DNA from: Brachynemurus nebulosus
Lineage: Eukaryota; Arthropoda; Insecta; Neuroptera; Myrmeleontidae
Direction of reading: 5' to 3'
DNA length: 64,000 nt
Assembly (NCBI GenBank): GCA_035578155.1
Contig: JAPWDM010000012.1
Span: 16,341,619 to 16,405,618, forward strand
Positions 9,101-18,555 of the stretch are shown piece after piece (positions within the stretch are counted from its first letter, which is position 1; the number at the start of each line of letters is the position of its first letter). The translations under genes were made by a program, and so were the position numbers. Below the pieces are notes generated by a model that ran no database searches, was not told the origin of the DNA, and saw only the letters and a program-made list of their open reading frames with translations.

Positions 9101-9526
9101 GGGATAAAGGGACCGGTCACATACAAGATAAAAGAGATCTATGGGCGTAGACAATTCATTGTACACGTAAACAGATTGAAACCGTGCAAATATGTGGATG
9201 ATGATGGGCCAGCAAATATTCGTGAACAACTTGAAGTTGAAGAAGAACCGGAAAATAATCAGGGCGCTGAACCGGCAAATAATCAGGGTAATCAATTGGA
9301 CGCAAATCGGGTAAATGGTAGGCTTCAATTGGATGAAGATTGGCCATTACAATTTCGAGTCACCTTGAAACCAAACGTAGCTCCGGGTCAAGACGATCAA
9401 GTAGAACCAGAAGAACGGGAACAAGAAATAGTAAATGAACCGGAACCAGAAGATGTGCGACATTACCATACACGTAGCCGTGGCCCAGTCGAGGATCAAC
9501 CGTGGGTTCTAGATCGGGCAATATAA
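5843..9526 (+). CDS. pol: Pol: reverse transcriptase, RNase H, integrase
   Basis: Counting codons from 5,843, where the frame opens: a spacer domain (about 105-220); reverse transcriptase with YLDD at 427-430; RNase H with the TTDASG motif (Asp near 577); a zinc-binding HHCC domain from His 776; an integrase core with Asp 845, Asp 905 and Glu 941 (DX35E spacing); and a GPF-type module (WVGPF) near 1,078, then an acidic tail. It copies the RNA and inserts the DNA. Ty3/Gypsy order (integrase last) is clear. The first 70 or so codons overlap protease and are probably not translated in this frame. The frame is +1 relative to protease and equal to gag. An internal ATG lies near 6,099. No stop interrupts the enzyme domains. 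Confidence 0.95.
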   Translation: MEAEAHTKIRNIMLRRLLVREVTTTCRFGMEMQGNHTNTRKIVGNHQENRSTPKLTKIKILEVQGNCQKKSKGTSKNIEKVTIAKMEPKQNVQQDVQHKVGPKNTETIVLLDEELEIPSRSECTTLAKLKSKFPNGTCVLVEPGEILIHGVMAARVLSRVNNGNQVLVRLINTDNQSVTIGAKTPIGVAQEYTEETYNLITGHEQREVHVLHVQSGSSLSEQVDLKHLQPEDRDKVLNLLMEYRDIFYTEGTKLGTAKGIKHRIITENVHPIARRPYRVPQAQRELLRQQINEMLEDGIITPSTSPWSAPVVIVPKKSDDGQPKIRVCVDYRELNSVTKRDFYPLPSMQETFDMLSNANLFTTLDLASGYWQVAVAEEDQEKTGFSTFEGHYHFRKMPFGLKNAPSTFQRLMDTILAGLVGHKCYVYLDDVIIFSTKGIDEHLSRLREVFDCLREANLKLKPEKCKFLQEQTKYLGHIISGNGVQPDTQKLSAVRDYQRPQSARDVRAFLGLTGFYRKFIPDFARIAKPLTTLTKKDTSFTWTEEAEGAFNTLKEILCKEPVLAYPDFNKQFILTTDASGYAIGAILSQEYEGHERPIAYASRQLNRAERNYSTTERECLSVVWGVKHFRCYLYGRPFKIITDHRPLRWLLSIKDPSSRLARWALTLAEYEFEIIHRPGRKNGNADALSRVPAPNISVNQAEIQYEPFWDRETFKRGQQRDPLIQEIIRKLGENKENEFYYLDEDGILYKKRVITERHDRLVVPVNMIREVIRAYHAAPYSGHQGYERTLSFIRDKFYWVNMAKDVKKMCEECVSCAQRKTKPTKPAPLLKLPVVEAPFERIAMDIVGPLVTSMRGNKYILTCQDYFTRYLEAIPLPDQRADTVARAFVENIITRHGVPRALITDQGTNFTSKLMKEICQILGIEKIQTTPYHPQSNGMIERSHRVIKDMLSHYISDTQRDWDEWLLFVVMAYRSHVHSATGETPFFLLHGRDIELPYDEIIKPRRVTADCSENYAAELIQRLNQAYTQVTEHLKQATEKQVVRYNQKAKEVTYQLGDRVYLHDPSACIKGSKKLAKPWVGPFRIVGIKGPVTYKIKEIYGRRQFIVHVNRLKPCKYVDDDGPANIREQLEVEEEPENNQGAEPANNQGNQLDANRVNGRLQLDEDWPLQFRVTLKPNVAPGQDDQVEPEEREQEIVNEPEPEDVRHYHTRSRGPVEDQPWVLDRAI

Positions 9527-9827
9527 AATCAACTAATTACCGCATACACTGTGAAAAACTATTTTTCAAAATTTTAAAGTCTTAAGTGCGCGTAACGAGG
9601 GTCCACTGTACTGTTTTAAAATTTCAAAAAAAAATTAAACTATCTTAAAAAAAAAAAAAAAAATGAAAATTTTTTTTAAATTAAATAAATTGGCAATGAC
9701 TTACGGGGGCGTACTGTACTAAAAGTCTATTAACAACATTGATAAATAAACAAATAATTTTAATACATCATATAAAAATATTATCGGGTATCTCAAAATT
9801 GTGTTATCATCTTTACAGGACATCAAA
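9527..9827 (+). promoter_or_regulatory. pol-env spacer with env splice acceptor
   Basis: The sequence ttatcatctttacAG (AG at 9,817-9,818) is a good acceptor nine bases before the env ATG. It implies env is made from a spliced subgenomic RNA. A poly-A run sits near 9,650. Candidate donors are CAG|GTAAAA (GT at 3,868) in the leader and CGG|GTGAGT (GT at 4,043) inside gag. The second joins in phase 0. Confidence 0.72.
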
Positions 9828-11849
9828 ATGGGACAGTGGTTGCAACTAATCGTTGTGTTACTGGTAATCAGGTACAATGCGGCAATTATAGTGTATGACT
9901 GTCGGGGACCCAATACTAATATTTCAGTGATATCGGTTAAAGACATTGCTCAGTGTCCGGATCCAAAAAATGACTATACGGAGGTGCGAAAAGACATTCA
10001 AATAATACAAAAAAATGACTTTACTGGGGTGCACGTACAGACATGTTTGGTGGAAGTGACGCGCATTATACAACGTTGCGGGATGTTTAGTCATGTATCA
10101 GCGGTACCACAAGGACTTTTGAGTTATGTACATCGGGTCGGGCCAGAAGAATGTAAAAATATTCACCGAACACGTTCGTTTTATGGGTTCAAAGGACATA
10201 TAATTGGGAATATTCAAGCAAATGCTACTACAGTCACGGGTATAACATTAGCGGGTAGTGTTACGGTTGATGGGCAATGCAAGGGTACAACGTACACTGA
10301 AACCTCATTTACCTGGGAAGACGTCATTGTACTAGCTACAGTCAAAATTAGTACATTTGATTATCGAGCTACTGTGAAATTGGCAACCGACGAAATTGTA
10401 TTAAAGGGTGGTGTCACATGTTCCTATGTTTCGGGTTACTGTATGGACACCGAAATTGGCGAAACTGTATGGGAAGTTGGTATGCGTGGACAATGCGACA
10501 ACAGGGCCTATCACATTTTGTACGAAGGGAGTGCAAGTTTAATCACGACGAATAAATCACACATATTTTTGGACACACAGTACATTGTAGTGGAACAACA
10601 GAATCGGGTATTCGCAATTACATTAAGGGAAAAATCATTCGTTTGTGATCAAGAAGCATGGGGAACCGAGCATCCAAAATTAATGGTGATTGAGCGTAAA
10701 ACTTATGGGTATAAATTTCGAATGAATGACCAGCTGGGATCAGAGAACGTCGATTTGCTCACTTATATAAATACTAAGTTTATGTACGTTGAGCAGAGCA
10801 TCAAAAGAACGCTACACAATTTTCACGTCCAAACTATTCATCGACGCTGTCTATTAAATAGAGAGATATTGAAGAATAGACTTTTAGTAGCGCCATTATC
10901 AACCAATGCAGTCGGGGTTCTACTGAAAAATCAATTAGGCTTTACGGGTCGGGTACTAGGTGAAGTAATATACCTCATGCAGTGTGTTCCAAAAGTAGCG
11001 GAAGTTCGACGGGACAAGTATTGTTACAACGAACTACCAGTTTCAGTAAATAATGAGTCGTTATTTATGGCACCTGTTACACACATTTTACAAGAACGGG
11101 CAGAACAAATTGAATGTTCACCACTAACACCGCCATTGTATCACATTGGGAATAAATGGGTAGGATTGAGTCCATTACCAAATACGGGAATTCAACCAGA
11201 AATAATCAAAGTCGATAGCGAACCATATCCGGAATTTCAACCACTACAACAGCTAAGTACTGGGGGTATCTATTCAAATGAGGAAATCAGGGCAGTTCAA
11301 CATTCTTTAACTTTTGGGGCTGAACGACAAGCGGTATCAACAATCATAACAAGGAAAATAATTGGGCTTGATACGGAAAATCAGGGGTATTCAACAGTGA
11401 ACTTATTCGATGCAAACGAAATTCAAGGGTTAGCCAAGAAGACATTCAGTGCTGTATGGGGATGGTTTACTGATATTGGACTTTTCACATCCAGTATATT
11501 GGGTATTTACGTAATTTTCCGATTTTGTAAATACTTAATTGGGGCTGTATTAAATGGGTTATCATTATATGAAATATTGGGATGGAGTTTCGGGTTGCTG
11601 GCATGTTTATGGAATACCTTAACCGTTTGGATCATACACCGATACCATAAACAAAACACGGGCATATCACGGGCAGAACAACCAAAAGTGGAAAATCAGG
11701 AAGCACGGGAAGACACAATGCGGGATTCGACCATAATCGATATGGATGGGACTACAGAAAAGGACAAGCAGGGAAAAACCACCACCAGCGACGTGAAGAC
11801 ATTGTATCCGGGAGTGAAGATTCACGTTGCAGGAGTGCCCATTGAGTGA
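9828..11849 (+). CDS. env: Envelope glycoprotein, chuvirus/gB-like class III candidate
   Basis: 673 residues from the ATG at 9,828. An N-terminal signal peptide (LIVVLLVI) is followed by a cysteine-rich ectodomain with several N-glycosylation sequons. The CGMFSH block, the spaced cysteines and the GWFTDIG pre-membrane region resemble glycoproteins of Jingchuvirales, a group with gB-like class III fusion proteins, rather than the baculovirus-F-like Env of gypsy. Two hydrophobic segments near residues 545-565 and 582-604 give a membrane anchor or hairpin, then a hydrophilic tail. Expected role: membrane glycoprotein of the particle. The frame is unbroken. The assignment rests on pattern memory of the family and needs a profile or structure search. 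Confidence 0.78.
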   Translation: MGQWLQLIVVLLVIRYNAAIIVYDCRGPNTNISVISVKDIAQCPDPKNDYTEVRKDIQIIQKNDFTGVHVQTCLVEVTRIIQRCGMFSHVSAVPQGLLSYVHRVGPEECKNIHRTRSFYGFKGHIIGNIQANATTVTGITLAGSVTVDGQCKGTTYTETSFTWEDVIVLATVKISTFDYRATVKLATDEIVLKGGVTCSYVSGYCMDTEIGETVWEVGMRGQCDNRAYHILYEGSASLITTNKSHIFLDTQYIVVEQQNRVFAITLREKSFVCDQEAWGTEHPKLMVIERKTYGYKFRMNDQLGSENVDLLTYINTKFMYVEQSIKRTLHNFHVQTIHRRCLLNREILKNRLLVAPLSTNAVGVLLKNQLGFTGRVLGEVIYLMQCVPKVAEVRRDKYCYNELPVSVNNESLFMAPVTHILQERAEQIECSPLTPPLYHIGNKWVGLSPLPNTGIQPEIIKVDSEPYPEFQPLQQLSTGGIYSNEEIRAVQHSLTFGAERQAVSTIITRKIIGLDTENQGYSTVNLFDANEIQGLAKKTFSAVWGWFTDIGLFTSSILGIYVIFRFCKYLIGAVLNGLSLYEILGWSFGLLACLWNTLTVWIIHRYHKQNTGISRAEQPKVENQEAREDTMRDSTIIDMDGTTEKDKQGKTTTSDVKTLYPGVKIHVAGVPIE

Positions 11850-12246
11850 GTGTAACGGTGAAAAAATCTTAAATTTGTGTATGTTAAATCTAAAGTTATG
11901 GTATGTGTAGTTTAAATAAACAAACAAAATTGTACATATTAAATAAAGTGTATGTAGTGACCTAGTGAGGAATGCATATGTATGCAAGGACGTTATGTAA
12001 AGACATTAAGGGGATTAGACCAAGTAATTAATTAAGGTAGTTGGTCCAAGTTAATAACAGTATAATTTTAATAAGTATTAAATATTAAAATGGGTTTAAT
12101 TAAATTAGCTGAATAATTAATTAAGGGGTACTCACCAACAAAACTTATCCGTCTATTCGGGGAATGGGACACCTAAATCAAGTAGCAAAATTCGAAAAGG
12201 CTGGTCGATCTGGGAGAGCGACCATCTTTTTCAAAGGGGGGAGTGC
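11850..12246 (+). other. 3' untranslated region of the provirus with polypurine tract
   Basis: A hairpin TGGTCG (12,202-12,207) paired with CGACCA (12,219-12,224) lies just before the polypurine tract AAAGGGGGGAG (12,233-12,243), the plus-strand primer. Three bases then precede the 3' LTR. No further gene is visible. Confidence 0.8.
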
Positions 12247-13576
12247 TGTTACAAGCCGGGTTTATTATTCAAAATTTAAATAATTTTTTTAAATTTAAAT
12301 TTATTTTATATGGGAATAGAAATAATTCCAAATTAAAAAGTTTGAATCGAATTGTAAGTTTTATTAAAGTAATGCGTAGATACATATTCTAATCTATTGA
12401 ACACTTGCATAAATAAATAATTACTAAATACTTGTATAAACAAAAGGGTCCATTCATCGAAGTAACGGCGTAAGTTAAATAAATTTCTTAAGTAACGAAC
12501 ATGTTTAGACTATAAACATCCGGGCGACAAAAAAACCGTTAGCGATGATTCGATGAATAAATAATTTAATAATTAATAAATTAACGAGAAATAATTAATT
12601 GCTGATAAAGGATTTTTGCTATGAACTTTCTAGAACAAATTTATAGACCAGAGGGGTATGAGGTAAAGGGTATGTAGAAGCCAAGCCAAATTGAAAATCA
12701 AAACGGTTAAAAAAGTCGTTCACGGAATTTCAGAGAGTAAAGAAGTCGGTTCGTGGGTTTTGATTGTTTAATAAATTTGTATTAAGGGCTTTGTTGTATA
12801 GTTGGGTGATTTGGGATTTTGTGTGGGATTTGTGGATTGGGTTGATTGAGAGAATTTGGGTAATTTTGACTATTTAACCGGGACATTTGTGGATTATTGT
12901 AAACTTTTAGGGTTGTAAACTTGTGTAAGTTAGTGTTAAGTACTTTGTAGCAAGAAAGTGTAGTTTTGTAAAAACTAGCTGTGTAAGTTTTATTGTTTTA
13001 TATTATAAGGAGAATTTGGTGAGTACCTAAGATTTTGTAATATATTTTTGGTTCATATTCTTTTTAACTAAAACCTCAAACATCAACTTTCTGGAACTGA
13101 TTGTGAAAATATCAATAATTTCGGGAAAACAGCGGGTACAAAGGGTTAAATTTTATTTATGAAGCGTAACTGAATATTTTGATAGTTGGATGTAACAATG
13201 GGTTCGTAAATGATGTTTGAAGTTTAATGAAATTTTATTAGGTTTTGTATCATTTTTAAGGCGGGTTATATTAGTTTCTGTATAAGCTGGGCTAAATAGT
13301 TTGTATAAATTTTATATATTAGACGGGTTAAAATAAATTAGAAGAAAAAGGAATTTCGGTTGTTTTATTTCAGTAAATTTTAGATCTTTTATTTCAGCCA
13401 GAAAATCCACTTTTATCGCCAATTAATCCTTACGGATTAACCTTGGCAGGAGTTCGAACCCCTGCTTCTATATTCGGCACATGAAAATTTACGCTACCCG
13501 TGTGTCGAGTAAATAATATAATTCGCCGTTCCTTGGTTTTCCATATACATATGGTTAACTACGGGGCGCGGTAACA
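12247..13576 (+). repeat. 3' LTR (1,330 bp)
   Basis: Same length and, by eye, same sequence as 1,812-3,141. It ends GTAACA followed by the target duplication AAAG. Confidence 0.97.
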
Positions 13577-13682
13577 AAAGGAAAATTTAAAAATTTTGAA
13601 AATTTATAAAGTCGCAGTCATTTTAATACGATAGGTTCCGGTATCAGGTATTATTACTTCAAAAATTTAAATGAACTTTTTT

Positions 13683-13800
13683 TTAAACTACATTTTTCAA
13701 GCTGGTCGACATGATCTCGAATTTAATTTATCCAATCGACTTCGAATTTGGCATGTACCTTCAATACATGTTACTTTACGGTAGGGACTACGGATATTGA
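13683..13800. repeat. Dispersed repeat arm, inverted partner at 17,190-17,280
   Basis: The blocks ggcatgtaccttcaatacat and agggactacggatatt recur in inverted orientation near 17,190-17,280. The pair brackets the mariner-like MITE, the TIL signal exon and the TTAA element. Confidence 0.6.
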
Positions 13801-13819
13801 TAAATTTTAATTTTTACTA

Positions 13820-15284
13820 CACCAGCTGGAAATAATTAAAGGATCAAAAAAGAATTCCAAATTTTTAGCGATCTTTTGAATGGCTGTTTCTTCGTGAAAA
13901 ATGGTTGTATCGGAGTCGTAAGCAAAGCAATTTAAAGCTGTAAGTTTCTAGTTTCGAGATCTTGCGATAAAAAGATTTTCAAAACAACGTGTGTGGCGCA
14001 ATCCTAATAAATACACTGAAAAAAAATTTTCGAAATTTTTTCGGTTTTTTTTTTTTGGTCCACGGACTTGGAAAAAATTTTTCCGACTTAACCACCATAT
14101 GAATCGGATAGCTTGTTCATTCAGCTTTAATTTGCTTTTTTACAGACTTTTATACGACTACTTCTCGCTGAGATATCGGACTTTGAATGGAAAAGGATCA
14201 TTTCGTCTTTAACCATCGATATCTCAGCAACCAATGATCACACAGAAAATTGAACGGGTGTTTTAAAAACTCGAATAAATTCTCTGCAAGGATTAGCCAT
14301 TGTTTTTTCAGAAAAAAAATTTTTTGCATACTTTACATGAATTTGAAAAATCAAGAAAAAAAGAGCTTTTGGTGGCTCTTTGGAAAATCAAGCGCTGAAT
14401 TAAAAACTTCGAGAAAACCACTAATGTTAAGTATGCCTTTTATAGTTCAATATACCCACAAAAGCCCCACCGAGTTTCAGTTTAATCCATCCAGCCGTTT
14501 TTGTGTTTCATTCGATTGAATTTTTGAAAAAATTAAAGGATCATTTTTTTAATCTTAATCTTTCATAATCTTCAACAAAATGAAAAAAAAATTTTTCTCA
14601 GCTTTTTTCACATTTTTATCAATAACAGTATTTAAATTTATAAAAAATAGAAAATTTCTTAGAAAATTTAAAAAAAGAAATTTTTTCTAAAATTTTTTAA
14701 AAAAATTTGAAAAATTTTTTCGAAAAATTATTTCGAAAAATTGTTAAAAAATTTCTTGATTTTTCAAATTCATGTAAAGTATGCAAACAAATTTTTTTCT
14801 GAAAAAACAATGGCTAATCCTTGCAGAGAATTTATTCGAGTTTTTAAAACACCCGTTCAGTTTTCTGTATGATCATTGGTTGCTAAGATATCAATGGTCA
14901 AAGACGAAATGATCCTTTTCCATTCAAAGTCCGATATCTCAGCGAGATGTGGTCGTATAAAAGTCTGTAAAAAAGCAAATTAAAGCTGAATGAATAAGCT
15001 ATCCGGTCCATATGGTGGTTAAGTAGGAAAAATTTTTTCCAAGTCTGTGGACCAAAAAAAATCCGAAAAAATTTTGAAAATTTTTTTTCAGTGTATTTAT
15101 TAGGATTGCGCCATACACTTTGCTTTGAAAATTTTTTTATCGCAAGATCTCGAAACTAGAGACTTCTAGCTTTAAATTGGTTTGCTTATGACTCCAATAC
15201 GACCATTTTTCACGAAGATACAGCCATTCGAAAAATCGCTAAAAATTTGGATTTTTTTTGATCCTTTAATTATTTCCGCTAGTG
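13820..15284. mobile_element. Long foldback MITE, Tc1/mariner-like (TA target)
   Basis: Flanked by TA on both sides. The two halves (about 13,820-14,400 and 14,740-15,284) are inverted copies of each other around a loop of roughly 340 bp. Termini read CACCAGCTGGAAATAATT and, from the other end, CACTAGCGGAAATAATT. Short open frames inside are symmetric repeat readings, not genes. A 0.39-kb relative is at 59,187-59,579. The element lies in the TIL intron. Confidence 0.82.
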
Positions 15285-15704
15285 TATTTTTGAAAAATAA
15301 AAAACTTTGAAAAAAAATATAACGTCAAAAAAATAATTGTTCTTTTTTAAACAGCCGCTATTTTTAAGATTTTCAAAAGTTGTTTACTCATTGTAGTTCT
15401 TGTCAGAATCACAACCTTTCTGAACCAGAATCTTTTCCTTTTTTTGTCACAATTAAACACAAGTCCTAAAATTACGTCAACTAGCACATCACTTTTTTGC
15501 ATGGCTATATTTAAAACGCTATAAGTCCTTAAATTTTCATTTCTTTTTTGCATGAAAATTTTTGTTTTTATATGTTCTTAAAATATCAATAAAGAGATGG
15601 TAAAAAGACGGACAGTAAGCATATTAATAGTTGGTTTTTATTAATTCCTAAACAAAGCCGAAAGACCCCTTTAATATAAAAGAATAAATTTTGTGATAAA
15701 ATAC

Positions 15705-15831
15705 CTTTTTGCCAGCACTCTAGATCATCTTTATCATAGCAAATACTTTCAATTGTAATTTCACTATCACATTTTAGTCCGGTTAAACAAATGAACACCA
15801 CTGCAGTAAATAAAACAATTGCCTGCTTCAT
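15705..15831 (-). CDS. Signal-peptide exon of the TIL protein
   Basis: From the minus-strand ATG at 15,831 (context ACAATG) it encodes 42 residues plus one base. A hydrophobic signal peptide of about 20 residues (IVLFTAVVFICLTGL) is followed by an acidic stretch with cysteines ending CWQK. The donor AAG|GTATTT has its GT at 15,704-15,703. The leftover base is G, and the TIL exon at 1,658 begins with AA, completing a Glu codon in frame. An in-frame Met 9 codons upstream is possible but gives a poorer signal peptide. Reading through the donor gives only a low-complexity tail. Confidence 0.72.
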
Positions 15832-15848
15832 TGTAAAAATTGTGTCAA

Positions 15849-15874
15849 TCTGATGCAAATATGGTTCGATTATA
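15849..15874 (-). promoter_or_regulatory. Possible TATA/initiator of the TIL gene
   Basis: On the minus strand TATAAT (15,874-15,869) is followed about 20 nt later by CATCAGATT, close to an arthropod initiator, and then by the ATG at 15,831. In AT-rich DNA this can arise by chance. Confidence 0.3.
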
Positions 15875-16224
15875 ATTTATTTACATATTAATCTTAAAAT
15901 TTGGAAAATTTTATTGCCAAAATTTGATAAGTAGAACAGAGTTTATCAGTATTGGTGTTAAAAATAATTATTATGTATTTACTAACATAACGTACTACAG
16001 TAGCCTTCAAAATTTGGGGCATTAAGTACCGATTATTTCAAAACGATATATAATCTGTTTCACTTAAATTTAAGCATGCTTTATTACTTACTAATTTAAG
16101 GAAATCCTGTTTTCGTAGCTTTGTCTCTTTCATTGTTGCAAATGCGTAAATTTTAAATTTACAGTTTGTTTTTAGAAAAGAATAGAAGATTGATTTGTTT
16201 CGAATATAAGAATTATTTAATTTA
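15875..16224. other. TIL upstream region, nothing recognised
   Basis: AT-rich sequence between the presumed TIL promoter and a TTAA element. No exon seen. Confidence 0.4.
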
Positions 16225-16228
16225 TTAA

Positions 16229-17122
16229 GGGGAGGTTTACTTGAGAGTCGTTAAAAAAAATCGAATTTTTTTTTTGCAGAAACTGGTAGCTAATTATGTG
16301 TAGAATATGTTCCCAAAGTGATTTTGCTGAAAGTAATTTAAGGGAAGGTTTACTTGAGATTTGATAAAAAAATCGATTTTTTTTTTGCCGAAATTGATAG
16401 CAAATTATGTGTAGAATATGTTCCCAAAGTGATTCTACTGAAAATAATTTAAAAACAAGATTCTTGCACATTAACCGAATCCAGCTTTCTATAAAAAAAA
16501 AAAATTCAAAAAACGTAGTTCACGCAATAATGAGTATTAAATATAAAATTTTGAAAATACGTTTCTTTATATATATTTTATAACATCTCGGAACTACATT
16601 TTTGGAACTGGTGGACACGATAACTCAAAAACTGTTCGATGAATCCTTTTTTTTAATTTTTATTTTAAAGATAATTCAATTCGGCACCTCTATCTAAGTT
16701 CGATACACTTTCAATATTTTTTTTTATTTTTAAATTTACTTTAAAGGGTGAAAAATAAGACAAAAATCGTAATGAAAAGTTTAAACATCCGCCATTTTTT
16801 TTTCTTTCAGCAATTTATTGATATTATAGGTATAGGTGCCGATACTCTTCATATATTTTATAAATCTTTTTTGTTTTTTAATTTCGGTGTTTTATGACCG
16901 GCGCTAGTATGTCCACCAACAAGGCATTGGATTTTCGGATTGTCACATTGCACTATCTATAAAATGGACACTTTTTTCTATTTTTTCTTGAAAAATTTTT
17001 TTTGTGTAGTTTAATACTTAATAAATACGTGCACAAAATTTGAAATTGATATTTACTTCCGTTCTTGAGAAAAAAATTCTAGAAAATACATAATTTTTAA
17101 GGACTCTCGAGTAAACCTCCCT
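16229..17122. mobile_element. TTAA-flanked MITE
   Basis: TTAA at 16,225-16,228 and 17,123-17,126. Termini GGGGAGGTTTACTTGAGAGT and, from the right, AGGGAGGTTTACTCGAGAGT. The left end is duplicated in tandem, with units of about 112 bp at 16,227-16,339 and 16,340-16,451. TTAA targets are characteristic of piggyBac-like elements, but the GGGG terminus is not the classical CCC, so the superfamily is inferred. Confidence 0.8.
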
Positions 17123-17126
17123 TTAA

Positions 17127-18229
17127 CGATGACTTATGCTCAATTGTACTTGAAACGAGGTATAGTACAATTTTAAACATAAAATTTGGCAATATCTGTA
17201 GTCCCTACCATAAAGCAATATGTATTGAAGGTACATGCCAAATTCGAAGTCGGATGGATAAATTGAAAAATGTAGTTTCAAGAAAAATGCATTTAAAGTT
17301 TTGAATTATAATACTATATAGCTAAGCTATAACTTTGTAAATTTCCATAATTCGTCTTTGGTCAAAAAATTGAACTTAAAAAATTCTAGACTAGAATACT
17401 GTTTTAAAAAATTGAAAAAATATGTAGGCAAAGATACACTCGCGACTAAAAATATCGCGACCAATTTTTAAACTAAAATAATTCAAGATATGCAAACAGT
17501 TAAGTTGCGTTGTAATTTTTCAAATCATCCTGTAGATATACAATCTCTCAGTGTGTCCCGCATTACTATAAATGGACTTGTATTTATATTTTGGTCCGTT
17601 ATTTATTATTTGGTGGATAATATTAAATCATTTTGTATATAAATTAAATAGTACATTGTCATCATTATATCCTCTTGATAAATTGTATGAGTACCAGCCA
17701 TGGAGTTATACACAAGCTCAGAGCTGTATCATATGAGCTATAATAGTAAGTTCCATATGTATAGCTCAGTACTCTGAGTCCTGTGTATAGCGTTTGTTTG
17801 TGTTGATGACGTTATGATAATAATATTGGTATATAGAGGGTGTCCAGGAAATGATAAAATACAAGATTTGCTAGACAGGTAAGCTAGAGATGAATATTAT
17901 GTTATTGTCCTATTGAAATCTGACATAGGGGCGTGACTTAATTTAATATCGCGATTATAACAGTACAGCTAAACGCAAATTTAGGTAATTAATTTTCTTC
18001 AGGCTGTTTATACCTCACTTGGGCTTTAGATCTTTAGAAATAGTTTTATTCTAAAATAGTTATTTGTGTATTAAGAGCGCAAAGTGGTACATTGCCGCGG
18101 TACATGAGAGCGGTAATGTTACTTTGTGCTCGAATTACACACATAATTTTTTTTTTTTACTATCTTGTAAAATATATTCATTTTATTTAAAAATAACATT
18201 TATTTTATTATAATTTTTGCAGATTTAGA

Positions 18230-18234
<5 letters not shown>
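17127..18234. other. AT-rich sequence, nothing firm
   Basis: Contains the inverted partner of the 13.7-kb repeat (17,190-17,280) and otherwise unassigned sequence. No exon recognised. Confidence 0.45.
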
Positions 18235-18291
<57 letters not shown>

Positions 18292-18340
18292 TCTAGAATA
18301 TATATATATATATATATTTTTTTTTTTTGCAGATTTAGAA

Positions 18341-18406
<66 letters not shown>

Positions 18407-18476
18407 TAATTATATAAATTATATAATTAATATAATTATATATTATATATTTAATATATAATTAAATATAATTAAA

Positions 18477-18550
<74 letters not shown>
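18235..18550. repeat. Compound (AT)n microsatellite
   Basis: Several (AT)n tracts separated by short unique pieces. The phrase tgcagatttagaatata occurs twice (near 18,220 and 18,330), so part of the array was duplicated with its flank. Confidence 0.93.

Positions 18551-18555
<5 letters not shown>

Larger units (their letters stand above)
1808..13580 (+). mobile_element. Complete envelope-bearing Ty3/Gypsy LTR element with AAAG target duplication
   Basis: The element runs from 1,812 to 13,576 and is flanked by AAAG (1,808-1,811 and 13,577-13,580), the 4-bp duplication usual for Ty3/Gypsy integrases. Order: LTR, primer binding site, leader, gag, protease, reverse transcriptase, RNase H, integrase, env, polypurine tract, LTR. 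The LTRs have equal length and no difference by eye, so insertion was recent. It lies antisense in the intron of the TIL gene. The gag carries two zinc knuckles, unlike classical gypsy-type errantiviruses, and the env looks chuvirus-derived. The only visible coding defect is a frame change between protease and pol, which may be programmed, a mutation or an assembly error. Confidence 0.95.
1388..15831 (-). other. Inferred two-exon TIL gene span with provirus in its intron
   Basis: Joining the exon ending at 15,705 to the one starting at 1,658 gives a continuous frame: signal peptide, short acidic linker, then the TIL domain. The intron is about 14.0 kb, of which 11.77 kb is the LTR element and 1.47 kb a mariner-like MITE, so the ancestral intron was near 0.8 kb. 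The join is inferred from phase, strand and domain logic. An extra small exon between the two, or a third exon below 1,387, is possible. Confidence 0.65.

Noticed and set aside
11667..11987. 106-codon minus-strand frame over the env end
   Set aside because: It is a shadow of env, low in complexity, with no independent evidence.
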